NCBI GenBank assembly: GCA_903892365.1
Contig: CAITIF010000170.1
Span: 1 to 7,894 of the forward strand
DNA: 7,894 nt
Reading direction: 5' to 3'
Source of the DNA: an uncultured Pirellula sp.
GTDB taxonomy: Bacteria; Planctomycetota; Planctomycetia; Pirellulales; Pirellulaceae
The translations under genes were made by a program, and so were the position numbers. Under the pieces are notes generated by a model. That model made no database searches. It saw nothing but the letters and a program-made list of their open reading frames with translations, and had not been told where the DNA came from. This document shows, piece by piece, positions 1 to 6,432 of the stretch (position 1 is its first letter; the number at the start of each line of letters is the position of its first letter).

Positions 1-738
1 ATCGAACCAAGATCGGAATTCCATCGTGCAATCAAAGCTGGTGTTCGACTGGTAGAAGAAGACCCAACGCGAATCGTTACCTTCGGAATTCGCCCCACCT
101 ACCCAGCGGAATCGTTCGGATACATCCAACGCGGCCAAGCGATCGAATGTGTCCCTGGAACCTCCACCTTCAAAGTGGATCGGTTTCGAGAAAAACCCGA
201 CAGAGCAACCGCAGAGGAATACGTTGGGGCTGGTACTTTTTACTGGAACAGCGGAATCTTCCTTTGGAAAGCAAAGACCATCCTTGAAGCCTTGCAAAAT
301 TTCGAACCCGAGATGTACGACCTCATCCAGAACATCGCACAGGGGATCGGTACCAGCGAATTTCAATCCAGCTTCGAAGAACACTTTGCCAAGATCAAAG
401 GCAAGTCGATCGATTTTGCAGTCATGGAACGACATGAAAACGTCGTGGTGATCGAGGCTCCTTTTCAATGGGACGATGTTGGAAGCTGGCAAGCCATCGC
501 TCGCTTGATCGAACCGGATGCCATGGGCAATGCAGTTGATGGCCCCTATCTTCCAATCGACTCATCCAACATGATCATTCGAAGTGAATCCGAACACTTG
601 GTCGTGACGATAGGAATGTCGGATACGATCGTTGTTCACACACCTGATGCAACACTCGTTGCTCCCAAGACGGAAGAAGAACGAGTGCGAGAAGTGGTAA
701 AGCAACTGGCCGAGCTTGGGCATCAGCAATATTTATAA
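1..738 (+). CDS. manC: Mannose-1-phosphate guanylyltransferase, 5'-truncated by window edge
   Basis: This cytoplasmic enzyme makes GDP-mannose from GTP and mannose-1-phosphate, feeding exopolysaccharide, LPS or glycan synthesis. The frame is open from base 1 and ends in TAA, giving 245 visible residues. Family members are about 350 residues, so roughly the first 110 are missing, including the nucleotide-binding GGxGxRLWP loop. Visible hallmarks in window numbering are VTFGIRPT followed by FGYI (26-42), FREKPD (about 62-67), YWNSGIF (81-87) and the FQWDDVGSW motif around W157. The protein stops soon after a C-terminal beta-rich segment, so it is the short form without the phosphomannose isomerase cupin domain of bifunctional ManC/AlgA. 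An internal GTG at 175 starts a shorter open frame but lies in the middle of the conserved fold, so it is not the true start. Identification is firm; the symbol manC is the usual name for this activity. Confidence 0.93.
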   Translation: MEPRSEFHRAIKAGVRLVEEDPTRIVTFGIRPTYPAESFGYIQRGQAIECVPGTSTFKVDRFREKPDRATAEEYVGAGTFYWNSGIFLWKAKTILEALQNFEPEMYDLIQNIAQGIGTSEFQSSFEEHFAKIKGKSIDFAVMERHENVVVIEAPFQWDDVGSWQAIARLIEPDAMGNAVDGPYLPIDSSNMIIRSESEHLVVTIGMSDTIVVHTPDATLVAPKTEEERVREVVKQLAELGHQQYL

Positions 739-744
739 GTCTCG

Positions 745-760
745 ATGGATTCATATCCAT
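745..760 (+). repeat. Small perfect hairpin just after the manC stop
   Basis: ATGGAT and ATCCAT form a 6-bp stem with a 4-base loop, starting 6 bases after the stop codon at 738. The stem is AT-rich and no T-tract follows, so it is a poor intrinsic terminator. It may be a weak 3'-end stabilising structure or chance. Confidence 0.3.
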
Positions 761-777
761 GACGGGTTGGATGCCGT

Positions 778-845
778 CGACAAAATGTCGCAGGAAAAAA
801 GATCCAGTATTTATTGTTAAGTATCTGTCGCAGCCTTTTTGCGAC
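778..845. promoter_or_regulatory. Cluster of TGTCG/CGACA half-sites (possible operator)
   Basis: Four related half-sites lie within 68 bases. CGACA (778-782) and TGTCG (786-790) form a 5-bp inverted repeat. The 8-mer TGTCGCAG occurs at 786-793 and again at 826-833, exactly 40 bases apart. GTCGCA (827-832) and TGCGAC (840-845) form a 6-bp inverted repeat with a 7-base loop. Neither hairpin is followed by a T-tract, so a terminator is unlikely. The cluster sits between manC and the signalling gene, just upstream of a possible promoter. Binding by a regulator is an inference from the arrangement only. Confidence 0.35.
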
Positions 846-846
846 G

Positions 847-874
847 TTGCTACGATGTACTTGTTGCATATAGT
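847..874 (+). promoter_or_regulatory. Possible sigma70-type promoter for the PAS-GAF-receiver gene
   Basis: A -35-like TTGCTA (847-852) and a -10-like TATAGT (869-874) are separated by 16 bases. The -35 matches 4 of 6 consensus positions and the -10 matches 5 of 6. Transcription would begin near 881, giving a leader of about 85 bases before the preferred GTG at 967. It lies right after the TGTCG half-site cluster. Match quality is moderate. Confidence 0.3.
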
Positions 875-956
875 TAAAAACGGTGGAGTGTTTCGGGAGC
901 CGAACGAATTCGGTTCCTCGCGCAGGGATTGAGAAAGTCGACCGAAATGAAATTCT

Positions 957-960
957 GGAG
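957..960 (+). promoter_or_regulatory. Shine-Dalgarno GGAG deciding the GTG 967 start
   Basis: GGAG ends 6 bases before GTG 967. The competing in-frame GTG at 883 has only AT-rich sequence before it. This is one of the few good ribosome sites in the window. Confidence 0.5.
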
Positions 961-966
961 GCTAGG

Positions 967-2523
967 GTGGCGAAAATCAGCGTAGCGGGTATTGCAGCCG
1001 AAGATGTCCTCAATTGTCTGCCGGACGGTGTGGCTTTGCTCGGACCCGATTTGGCCATTCTTTGGGCAAATCAGTGCCTTCAAGACTGGTTCGGAGGAGT
1101 CGATCGCACCGGTGAGAACTTCTACTCTGCGCTCGCCAACCCCGAAATCGTCGGTGCTGGCCTGTGTCCGCTCCAAACTTGCTTCTCAAGTGACCGCAAC
1201 GCTAGCACTACTCTGCAAACCCAAAAGGGGAAGTACTACCATATTCACGCAGCACCACTCGCTAGCTTTTCCTCGAGCGTCAAGGCTGCTGGCCAACTGG
1301 ACCGCATCGTGGTTACGCTCAGCGACGTGACCGAGGAGATTCTCCAAGAGCAAAAGCTGGCCGCCATCCATCAAGCAGGGGCCAAATTAACGGACCTCAA
1401 ACCCGATGAGATCTTTGCGATGGATGTGGAGCAACGGATTGAGTTGCTCAAGGACAACATTCGCCATTACACACGCGATCTTCTGAACGTAGAAGTCATT
1501 GAAATTCGGCTGCTGGAGCAATCGACCGGGAACCTGATTCCTCTTCTGTCAGTCGGTATTGACCAAGTTGCCGCGGACAGGCGATTGATGGCTAGCCCGC
1601 AGGGATATGGGGTGACAGGATATGTGGCAGCCAGCGGAAAAAGTTACCTGTGCCGCGATGCAACGAAAGACAGCAAGTACCTAGAAGCTTTCAAAGGCGC
1701 TCGCAGCTCGCTCACCGTCCCTGTGATGCTTCACGACAGCGTGATTGGAACGATCAATGTCGAAAGCCCCACGTTGGATGCGTTTTCGAATAGCGATCAA
1801 ATGTTCTTAGAGATCTTTGCCCGCGACGTAGCAGTGGCTCTGAATACTCTGGAACTGCTTGTAGCGCAACGTACTAATGCCGCACAGCAAAGCTGTGAAG
1901 CGATCCACGCCGCTGTCGCATTGCCAATCGACGATCTTCTTCTGGACGCCGTCCACTTAATGGAGAAGTATATCGGTCACGATACGGAAACCGTCGCCAA
2001 ACTTCGAAGCGTCTTGGCCAAGGCCAGAAGCATCAAGAAATCGATCCAGCAAATCGGACAAACGCTCGCTCCAGCGGATGTAAGCTTGGTCGGCTGCCAA
2101 GGCGAACATTATTCGAAACTGATCGGCAAACGAATCCTCGTGGTCGACGCCGACGAAACGGTCCGCAATGATGCCCATTCGCTGCTGGAACGTTATGGCT
2201 GCACGGTTGAAACAGCTCATGAAGGGGATCAAGCCGTATCCATGGTGAGAAACTGCCTGGAAGAGCCCTACCATGTAATCATCACCGATATCAAGCTGCC
2301 TGACTACTCGGGCTACCAACTGATGCTGCGATTGCAGAAACTGATGACTCATGTTCCGATGGCACTGATGACCGGCTTTGGCTACGACCCCGGACATTCC
2401 ATCGTAAAAGCACGCCAGTCTGGCCTGCATCCAAAAGCCATTCTCTACAAACCCTTTCGTCTGGATCAATTGCTGAGCGTCACCGAAACTCTCATCGATT
2501 ACAGCCCAGATCCTTCCCAATAG
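967..2523 (+). CDS. PAS-GAF-receiver signalling protein without a kinase ATPase domain
   Basis: This predicted cytoplasmic signalling protein has 518 residues. Domains in order: a PAS-like sensor (about 13-127, with LPDGVALLGPDLAILWAN near its start), a short coiled linker, a GAF domain (about 147-298, with GYGVTGYVAASGKS and later a VPV..H..VIGTINVES strand), a helical segment (about 299-367), and a C-terminal receiver domain (about 388-507). The receiver is complete: acidic pair in VVDADE, phospho-acceptor D441 (VIITD), T469 (ALMTG) and K495 (YKPF). There is no HATPase domain and no N or G boxes. The helical segment contains H314 with a proline six residues later, faintly like a degenerate histidine-kinase dimerisation helix; that is inference. 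I chose GTG 967 because GGAG lies 6 bases upstream and the product starts just before the PAS domain. The GTG at 883 would add 28 residues but has no ribosome site. The next gene follows after 12 bases. Confidence 0.85.
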   Translation: MAKISVAGIAAEDVLNCLPDGVALLGPDLAILWANQCLQDWFGGVDRTGENFYSALANPEIVGAGLCPLQTCFSSDRNASTTLQTQKGKYYHIHAAPLASFSSSVKAAGQLDRIVVTLSDVTEEILQEQKLAAIHQAGAKLTDLKPDEIFAMDVEQRIELLKDNIRHYTRDLLNVEVIEIRLLEQSTGNLIPLLSVGIDQVAADRRLMASPQGYGVTGYVAASGKSYLCRDATKDSKYLEAFKGARSSLTVPVMLHDSVIGTINVESPTLDAFSNSDQMFLEIFARDVAVALNTLELLVAQRTNAAQQSCEAIHAAVALPIDDLLLDAVHLMEKYIGHDTETVAKLRSVLAKARSIKKSIQQIGQTLAPADVSLVGCQGEHYSKLIGKRILVVDADETVRNDAHSLLERYGCTVETAHEGDQAVSMVRNCLEEPYHVIITDIKLPDYSGYQLMLRLQKLMTHVPMALMTGFGYDPGHSIVKARQSGLHPKAILYKPFRLDQLLSVTETLIDYSPDPSQ

Positions 2524-2535
2524 TTTGTCGGTATA

Positions 2536-3753
2536 GTGTTCGTCGCTCTTTGCCAGTCCATCGCTATTCTACTGCTAATCGCGATTGGACATCTTGGTGT
2601 CTGGGTTGCCGCCTACAACCGAATTAACGCGACCGGGTTCAATCGAATTGCAATCAAGCGAATCGAAATCCTAATCGTCTTGACCTGCGCTTTTATTCCA
2701 TTGGTCCTGATCGGGATAGAGCTTTACCGTCTTGGAAGCGACGGCTTGCTGAAATCTCTGTTCCCCACAGACTGGTCGCAATGGAGTTTGTGCACACAAG
2801 TCTATTGCTGCTTGGTAATCCTAGGAGCCTTTGTTATGACACCCGACTGGATCCTGGATCGCCCTTTCTTTGCAACCGCCGGTAAGCGATTTGAGGTTAC
2901 GCAGCGCCACATCGTCAACCATCCTAGCGAAAATGCGACGACTCTTGAGGACTACATTGTTAACCCGTCCTTTCGCAAGATGGCACGTTTGCCAAAAAAC
3001 GAAGTCGCCTCACTTGAAAGAAACGTCAAACGTCTTGCCTTGGCCGACTTGCCTGCCGATTTGGAAGGTCTTCGAATTGCACATCTTTCCGATATTCATC
3101 TAACAGGAAAAATGGCAACCTCCTATTACCGTTTGGTTATGGATTGGGTCATGGCGGAAAAACCAGATTTGATCGTGGTTGCTGGGGACATTGTCGATTA
3201 CGCACATGCGTTGCCCATGATTGATTCTGTCTTTGAACAAATGGAAGCGCCGATGGGCAAGTACTTTGTCATTGGCAACCACGATCGAAGGCTCGAAACG
3301 CCGACGTTGGTTTGCGAACGTATGGAAAGTCTTGCTTGGGTGGATCTCGGTCGCATGGATAAGGTCATCACTCACGGCAGCACGAAGATCCGACTGATCG
3401 GGAATGAGCGTCCTTGGTTCCATCGAAATGCGAATGCGGAACGTCTTCGGCTTCAATCCTCGGACAGCAACCGCGAATGGCGGATCGGTCTATCGCATTC
3501 ACCCGACCAAATCCGATGGGGACATCAACAAGCATGCAAGCTTTTGCTGTGTGGGCACACTCATGGAGGCCAGATTCGATTTCCTGTGATCGGCCCCGTG
3601 ATTTCCCCGAGCTGGTACGGAAGCAAATATGCCTCGGGGGTGTTCGAACGACAATGCACCTTGATGCATGTTAGCCGAGGTGTCTCGGGGGTCCATCCTT
3701 TTCGATGGGGGTGCCTGCCCGAAGCAACTATACTAGAGCTTTCACGACAGTGA
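2536..3753 (+). CDS. Membrane-anchored calcineurin-like metallophosphoesterase (YaeI/YkuE/LpxG-like)
   Basis: This 405-residue protein hydrolyses a phosphate ester or pyrophosphate at a two-metal centre; the substrate is unknown. Three hydrophobic segments (about 5-27, 43-63 and 84-102) anchor the N-terminus. The catalytic domain starts near 178 with all signature motifs: DIH (D186, H188), GD (D218), GNHD (N248, H249), a lone SH (H321) and GHTH (H341, H343). The C-terminus has the SRGVSGVHPFRWG type of ending seen in YaeI/YkuE proteins. Relatives include E. coli YaeI and chlamydial LpxG, a UDP-2,3-diacylglucosamine pyrophosphatase of lipid A synthesis. A lipid A role is possible in this related phylum but not shown. 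The GTG start lies 12 bases after the previous stop, in the same frame, without a Shine-Dalgarno, so translational coupling is likely. No in-frame start exists between the TAG and this GTG. Confidence 0.88.
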   Translation: MFVALCQSIAILLLIAIGHLGVWVAAYNRINATGFNRIAIKRIEILIVLTCAFIPLVLIGIELYRLGSDGLLKSLFPTDWSQWSLCTQVYCCLVILGAFVMTPDWILDRPFFATAGKRFEVTQRHIVNHPSENATTLEDYIVNPSFRKMARLPKNEVASLERNVKRLALADLPADLEGLRIAHLSDIHLTGKMATSYYRLVMDWVMAEKPDLIVVAGDIVDYAHALPMIDSVFEQMEAPMGKYFVIGNHDRRLETPTLVCERMESLAWVDLGRMDKVITHGSTKIRLIGNERPWFHRNANAERLRLQSSDSNREWRIGLSHSPDQIRWGHQQACKLLLCGHTHGGQIRFPVIGPVISPSWYGSKYASGVFERQCTLMHVSRGVSGVHPFRWGCLPEATILELSRQ

Positions 3754-3850
3754 TCGAGAATCATCAAGGGACTCGACAAGCCGAACTCCGAACACCATCA
3801 TCGAACACTTCGATTCCTATCCAGAAACTCCGTTTTCAAATACATCAGTT
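3754..3850 (+). other. Short intergenic region, no clear signal
   Basis: These 97 bases separate the phosphoesterase from the DUF3472 gene. I see no T-tracted hairpin and no convincing -35/-10 pair. The next gene may be read through from upstream or use a promoter I cannot recognise. Confidence 0.4.
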
Positions 3851-5119
3851 ATGCTCAATTCACGACGACACATGCGTTTCTTTTCAATGGCCTTAACTCT
3901 GGCGGCATGCATTCAAGTGCATACCTTGGACGCTCAAGAGCAACGAATTCCAGCCTTCACCGCCTACATCACTCCTGACTCCGACGGCGCTTCCGTCACC
4001 GAACAGCAAGGGATTGATCAATGGACAGATCCCAAGCAGTCCATCAACTGGTACGGCAAATTTGAGAAATCGGGTGATTGCTCAGCCAAGGTAGAACTTG
4101 TGTTGCCGAAAGGGGCGACGAGCAAATTGCGACTGACGATCGCAGACAAATCCGAGGACGTATCGGTCCAACAGAAAGACAATCAAGATATCTGCATTGC
4201 GGACTTCGGCTCGTTCGCTATCCCTTCTTCGGGGTACCATCGAATCATGCTGGAGTCGCTGAACGAAGGGGGCGATGCGGGAAACATCAAAGCGTTGCTA
4301 GTGGATGGGGAAGCTTCTTCAGGGGTGCATTTCAATCTCAAGGAACGACGCAACGCAGCCTCGGTGCACCTAGCGTATCCCGTTCCGGCAGATACCGAAG
4401 TTGCAGCTTTTTACAGCGAAGTCACTGCCATCGAAGATCCCACAACCACCTTTTATATGGCATGCGGCTGGCACCGAGGGTATTTCGGAATGCAAGTAAA
4501 CAGTCCCACCGAGCGAAGAATCATTTTCAGCGTATGGGACAGCGGCGATGAAGCTGTCGATCGCAAGAAAGTCCAAAGCGAAAACCGAGTGAAGCTGATG
4601 GGAAAAGGGAAAGGTGTTTACTCCGGCGACTTTGGTAACGAAGGAACTGGGGGACACAGTCACCTTAAGTATCTTTGGAAAACGGGTGAGAAGCAGCGGT
4701 TTGTGGTGACAGCTCAACCTTCCGACAAAACATTCACTACTTTTTCCGGCTATTGGTTCCATCCAGAACAGCAGGACTGGATGCTTATTTCTTCTTGGAA
4801 GGCTCCTAAAGAAGGTGGTTGGCTGAAAGGCCTGCACGGCTTTAGCGAAAATTTTGGAGGCAGTAATGGTGATCGTTTGCGTAAAGCCTTGTATGGCAAT
4901 CAATGGATCCAATCTTCGTCAGGCAAGTGGACGGAATTAACGCGTGCCCGCTTCAGTCATGACCCAACAGGCAAATCAGACCGCTTTGACCGATTCATGG
5001 GCGTAGAAAACGGACAGTTCTTTCTTAGCCATGGCGGTTTTGGCAACGGCTTCTCAAAATACGGTGACGAGTTTACTCGCGAACCACTTGGGATCCAGCC
5101 ATCGATACCAAAGCAATAG
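3851..5119 (+). CDS. Exported DUF5077-DUF3472 protein
   Basis: This 422-residue exported protein has a function not known for the family. The N-terminus is a signal peptide with basic residues (RRHMR) and a hydrophobic core. It contains LAAC (residues 17-20), which fits a lipobox, but a signal peptidase I site after LDA (residue 28) also fits. Residues about 35-155 form a beta-rich region like DUF5077, ending in a GYHRIMLE strand. Residues about 170-400 match DUF3472: YMACGWHRGYFGMQVN, then RRIIFSVWD, then GNEGTGGHSHLKYLWKTGE, the FSENF and NGDRLRKALYGNQW segments, and a late FFLSHGGF. DUF3472 proteins are typically secreted proteins in bacteria that degrade polysaccharides; carbohydrate binding is an inference. 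ATG 3851 gives the more basic n-region; ATG 3872, in frame, is equally possible. Neither has a clear ribosome site. It is convergent with the next gene, 25 bases away. Confidence 0.88.
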   Translation: MLNSRRHMRFFSMALTLAACIQVHTLDAQEQRIPAFTAYITPDSDGASVTEQQGIDQWTDPKQSINWYGKFEKSGDCSAKVELVLPKGATSKLRLTIADKSEDVSVQQKDNQDICIADFGSFAIPSSGYHRIMLESLNEGGDAGNIKALLVDGEASSGVHFNLKERRNAASVHLAYPVPADTEVAAFYSEVTAIEDPTTTFYMACGWHRGYFGMQVNSPTERRIIFSVWDSGDEAVDRKKVQSENRVKLMGKGKGVYSGDFGNEGTGGHSHLKYLWKTGEKQRFVVTAQPSDKTFTTFSGYWFHPEQQDWMLISSWKAPKEGGWLKGLHGFSENFGGSNGDRLRKALYGNQWIQSSSGKWTELTRARFSHDPTGKSDRFDRFMGVENGQFFLSHGGFGNGFSKYGDEFTREPLGIQPSIPKQ

Positions 5120-5144
5120 GCATCGGTCTTGGCTCGAAGCAATT

Positions 5145-5543
5145 TTAGCGCTCGTTCATTTTCCACTCACCATTTTCGTGAACGACCCTGTGCTTCGGGA
5201 GTTTCTTGCCCTTGAAGGTGACGGACACCTCCCCCTTCTCCTTGTCTCCGAAAAACTCGAAAGCGAAGTCCTCGATCACGTACTCGCCAAAGGCGTCATG
5301 GAATGTTTCCGTGTACTGATGCAGCACCTTATCCCAACCCAGCTCTTCAAGCTCTGCCCGGAGTCTCTTGGAGAAAACATCTTGCAATCGCTTTGGGTCT
5401 TTGTCTTTGACAGACTTGAGCAAGCAAATGATTGGTTGCGCCTGCATAATCGGCTCCGCCCCCAGCCCCGATGATGCACCAACATGGAAAACAACTGCAC
5501 CGATCAGGAGCACTCCGATCAGGAATTGCTGGACAAAGTTCAT
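5145..5543 (-). CDS. Small exported protein, NTF2-like/DUF4878-like appearance
   Basis: This 132-residue protein starts with a clear signal peptide (core about 5-20; likely cleavage after SSGLGA, residue 29). The mature part has a helix with VKDKDPKRLQDVFSKRLRAE, an aromatic-rich middle (FHDAFGEYVIEDF), a strand pair ending EVSVTFKGK and a final VVHENGEWKMNE. That last motif and order resemble the cone-shaped NTF2/SnoaL-like folds (DUF4878, lumazine-binding-like), which often bind small ligands; this is inference from pattern. I prefer ATG 5543 because the signal peptide begins there. An in-frame GTG at 5582 would add 13 residues and directly follows the TGA (5583-5585) of the upstream small gene, so coupled initiation there is possible. 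A plus-strand frame covering the same DNA (5031-5474) is judged a shadow. Confidence 0.75.
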   Translation of the reverse strand: MNFVQQFLIGVLLIGAVVFHVGASSGLGAEPIMQAQPIICLLKSVKDKDPKRLQDVFSKRLRAELEELGWDKVLHQYTETFHDAFGEYVIEDFAFEFFGDKEKGEVSVTFKGKKLPKHRVVHENGEWKMNER

Positions 5544-5582
5544 GGAGTTAGTACCGTTATTACGAACAAGGATTACACGCAC

Positions 5583-5746
5583 TCATCGACTGTACTGCTG
5601 TGCTGTAGACAGTCCACCAAGGTTCAATCGCTTTGACGGCGTGAAGCCTCGCTTGGTGAACGCTTCCAGTCGTCTATAAGCATCCCAGAGAATCCCCAAT
5701 CTTCTTCTTTGATTTCCTGGATCACGATGTGAATATGCTCGGTCAC
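5583..5746 (-). pseudogene. Small 54-residue protein gene with a one-base shift at a G4 run
   Basis: Read on the minus strand, GTG 5746 starts four bases after the TAA of the upstream small gene. The frame begins VTEHIHIVIQEIKEEDW with codon choice typical of coding DNA. At the run of four G (C on the plus strand, 5694-5697) the convincing frame changes by one base and goes on as GILWDAYRRLEAFTKRGF, then a short tail ending STAQQYSR and TGA at 5583-5585. One extra G would join the two parts into a 54-residue, mostly helical protein. Without it the first frame gives about 40 residues ending in an unpromising basic tail. I do not recognise the family. It could be a decayed gene, a homopolymer sequence error, or two unrelated fragments. 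There is no Shine-Dalgarno; coupling to the upstream gene fits the spacing. Confidence 0.45.
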
Positions 5747-5750
5747 GGGG

Positions 5751-5998
5751 TTATCGTAAATTTCGCGATGCGATTTCTTTCTTGAAAGCTTCATATCTCT
5801 TGGTTTTCTTCAAGAAAAGGTGAATCAAAAACACAGGAATTAGGAGCAGGAATCCCCAAGCGCTTGCGACAATCCCGAAAACAACGATACCGATCATGAA
5901 TCCAATAAAAATGCGTCGAAGTTCGGGTATAGTTCTATTTTCTTAAATTCATCCAGCAATTCGTTTTCGCTTCTTTGAGACAACTCTTGCTCGTTCAT
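5751..5998 (-). pseudogene. Small two-helix membrane protein gene with a one-base shift at an A4 run
   Basis: ATG 5998 on the minus strand opens an acidic N-terminus (MNEQELSQRSENELLDEFKK). At the run of four A (T on the plus strand, 5938-5941) the reading must move by one base to continue as NRTIPELRRIFIGFMIGIVV, then FGIVASAWGFLLLIPVFLIH, then a basic tail LFLKKTKRYEAFKKEIA and TAA at 5751-5753. One extra A would restore a single 82-residue frame. The result is a typical small inner-membrane protein: acidic head, two close hydrophobic segments (about 31-45 and 46-63), basic tail. Uncorrected, the first frame stops at 5894 after 34 residues. The context is not a standard -1 slippery heptamer, so programmed frameshifting is unlikely. 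The purine-rich GGGAAAG directly precedes the ATG. The family is not recognised. Confidence 0.5.
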
Positions 5999-6304
5999 CT
6001 TTCCCGACTGTCCCTTTTCAAAGAGCTTACTTAGCTCGAACGACAAGAGTATATCGCGACTCAAAGCGCATTCCAAAGCTGTACATAGAACGATCTCAAA
6101 AAACCGATTCTTGTCTTTCAGACTTCACTTCCCATTCCCTTCGGCAATGTTGGGTGGAATCCATTGTGCCGCTTGCAGCCTTTGATCACGAGTGTGGCGT
6201 TCCGGACCATCAAGTGATTTCGTGATCCGATAAGACGATGATACGTATTCGATCGCAAGTCGATAAACGTCGAGTCGTTCGTGGTCGAAGATTGGCTCTG
6301 TCAT
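5999..6304 (-). pseudogene. Four-helix-bundle (S23/IVP-like) protein gene with in-frame TGA
   Basis: From ATG 6304 the product reads MTEPIFDHERLDVYRLAIEYV, continues to RLQAAQWIPPNIAEGNGK (residue 59) and meets TGA at 6125-6127. The same frame then goes on with SLKDKNRFFEI and TALECALSRD, exactly the order expected in this family, where the residue at the stop is usually Arg or Gln. A single C-to-T change (CGA or CAA to TGA/TAA type) would explain it. The family is about 115-125 residues. Here the last helix after residue 83 no longer looks like the family, so the 3' end also seems eroded and runs in frame into the next small gene. The start is supported by AAAGGG five bases upstream. These proteins were first seen in 23S rRNA intervening sequences but are common as stand-alone genes in planctomycetes; their function is unknown. 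The left boundary is approximate. Confidence 0.7.
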
Positions 6305-6432
6305 TGGCGCCCTTTCGAGTACGAGCACCATTGCACTGAGTAGGAGTACAATAAAATCCTTGAACGATCTAGCCCGCATATTTGTTGTGGTTTTCTGATT
6401 CCTCCCGGTTGGGGCAGCGATTGCGTCTATTG

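Noticed and set aside
883..966. Longer N-terminus for the PAS-GAF-receiver protein from GTG 883
   Set aside because: No ribosome site precedes it and the added 28 residues look non-conserved, while GTG 967 has GGAG at good spacing.
1957..2520. 187-residue minus-strand open frame inside the signalling gene
   Set aside because: Antisense to the well-defined receiver domain, without any recognisable motif.
4370..4912. 180-residue minus-strand open frame inside the DUF3472 gene
   Set aside because: It is the antisense shadow of conserved DUF3472 motifs.
5031..5474. 147-residue plus-strand open frame after the DUF3472 gene
   Set aside because: It lies antisense to the exported minus-strand protein, which has a clear signal peptide and a conserved-looking C-terminus; the plus frame also overlaps the 3' end of the DUF3472 gene and shows no domain.
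5934..5948. Programmed -1 frameshift in the small membrane gene
   Set aside because: The in-frame context TTT AAG AAA ATA does not match an X XXY YYZ slippery heptamer, and no strong downstream stem was seen; mutation or sequence error is simpler.
6305..6379. Hydrophobic N-terminal extension (from ATG 6379) of the four-helix-bundle protein, possibly a signal peptide
   Set aside because: The family is cytoplasmic and starts near the FDHERLDVY motif; ATG 6304 has an AAAGGG ribosome site, whereas the GGAGGA upstream of 6379 is 19 bases away, too far to serve it.
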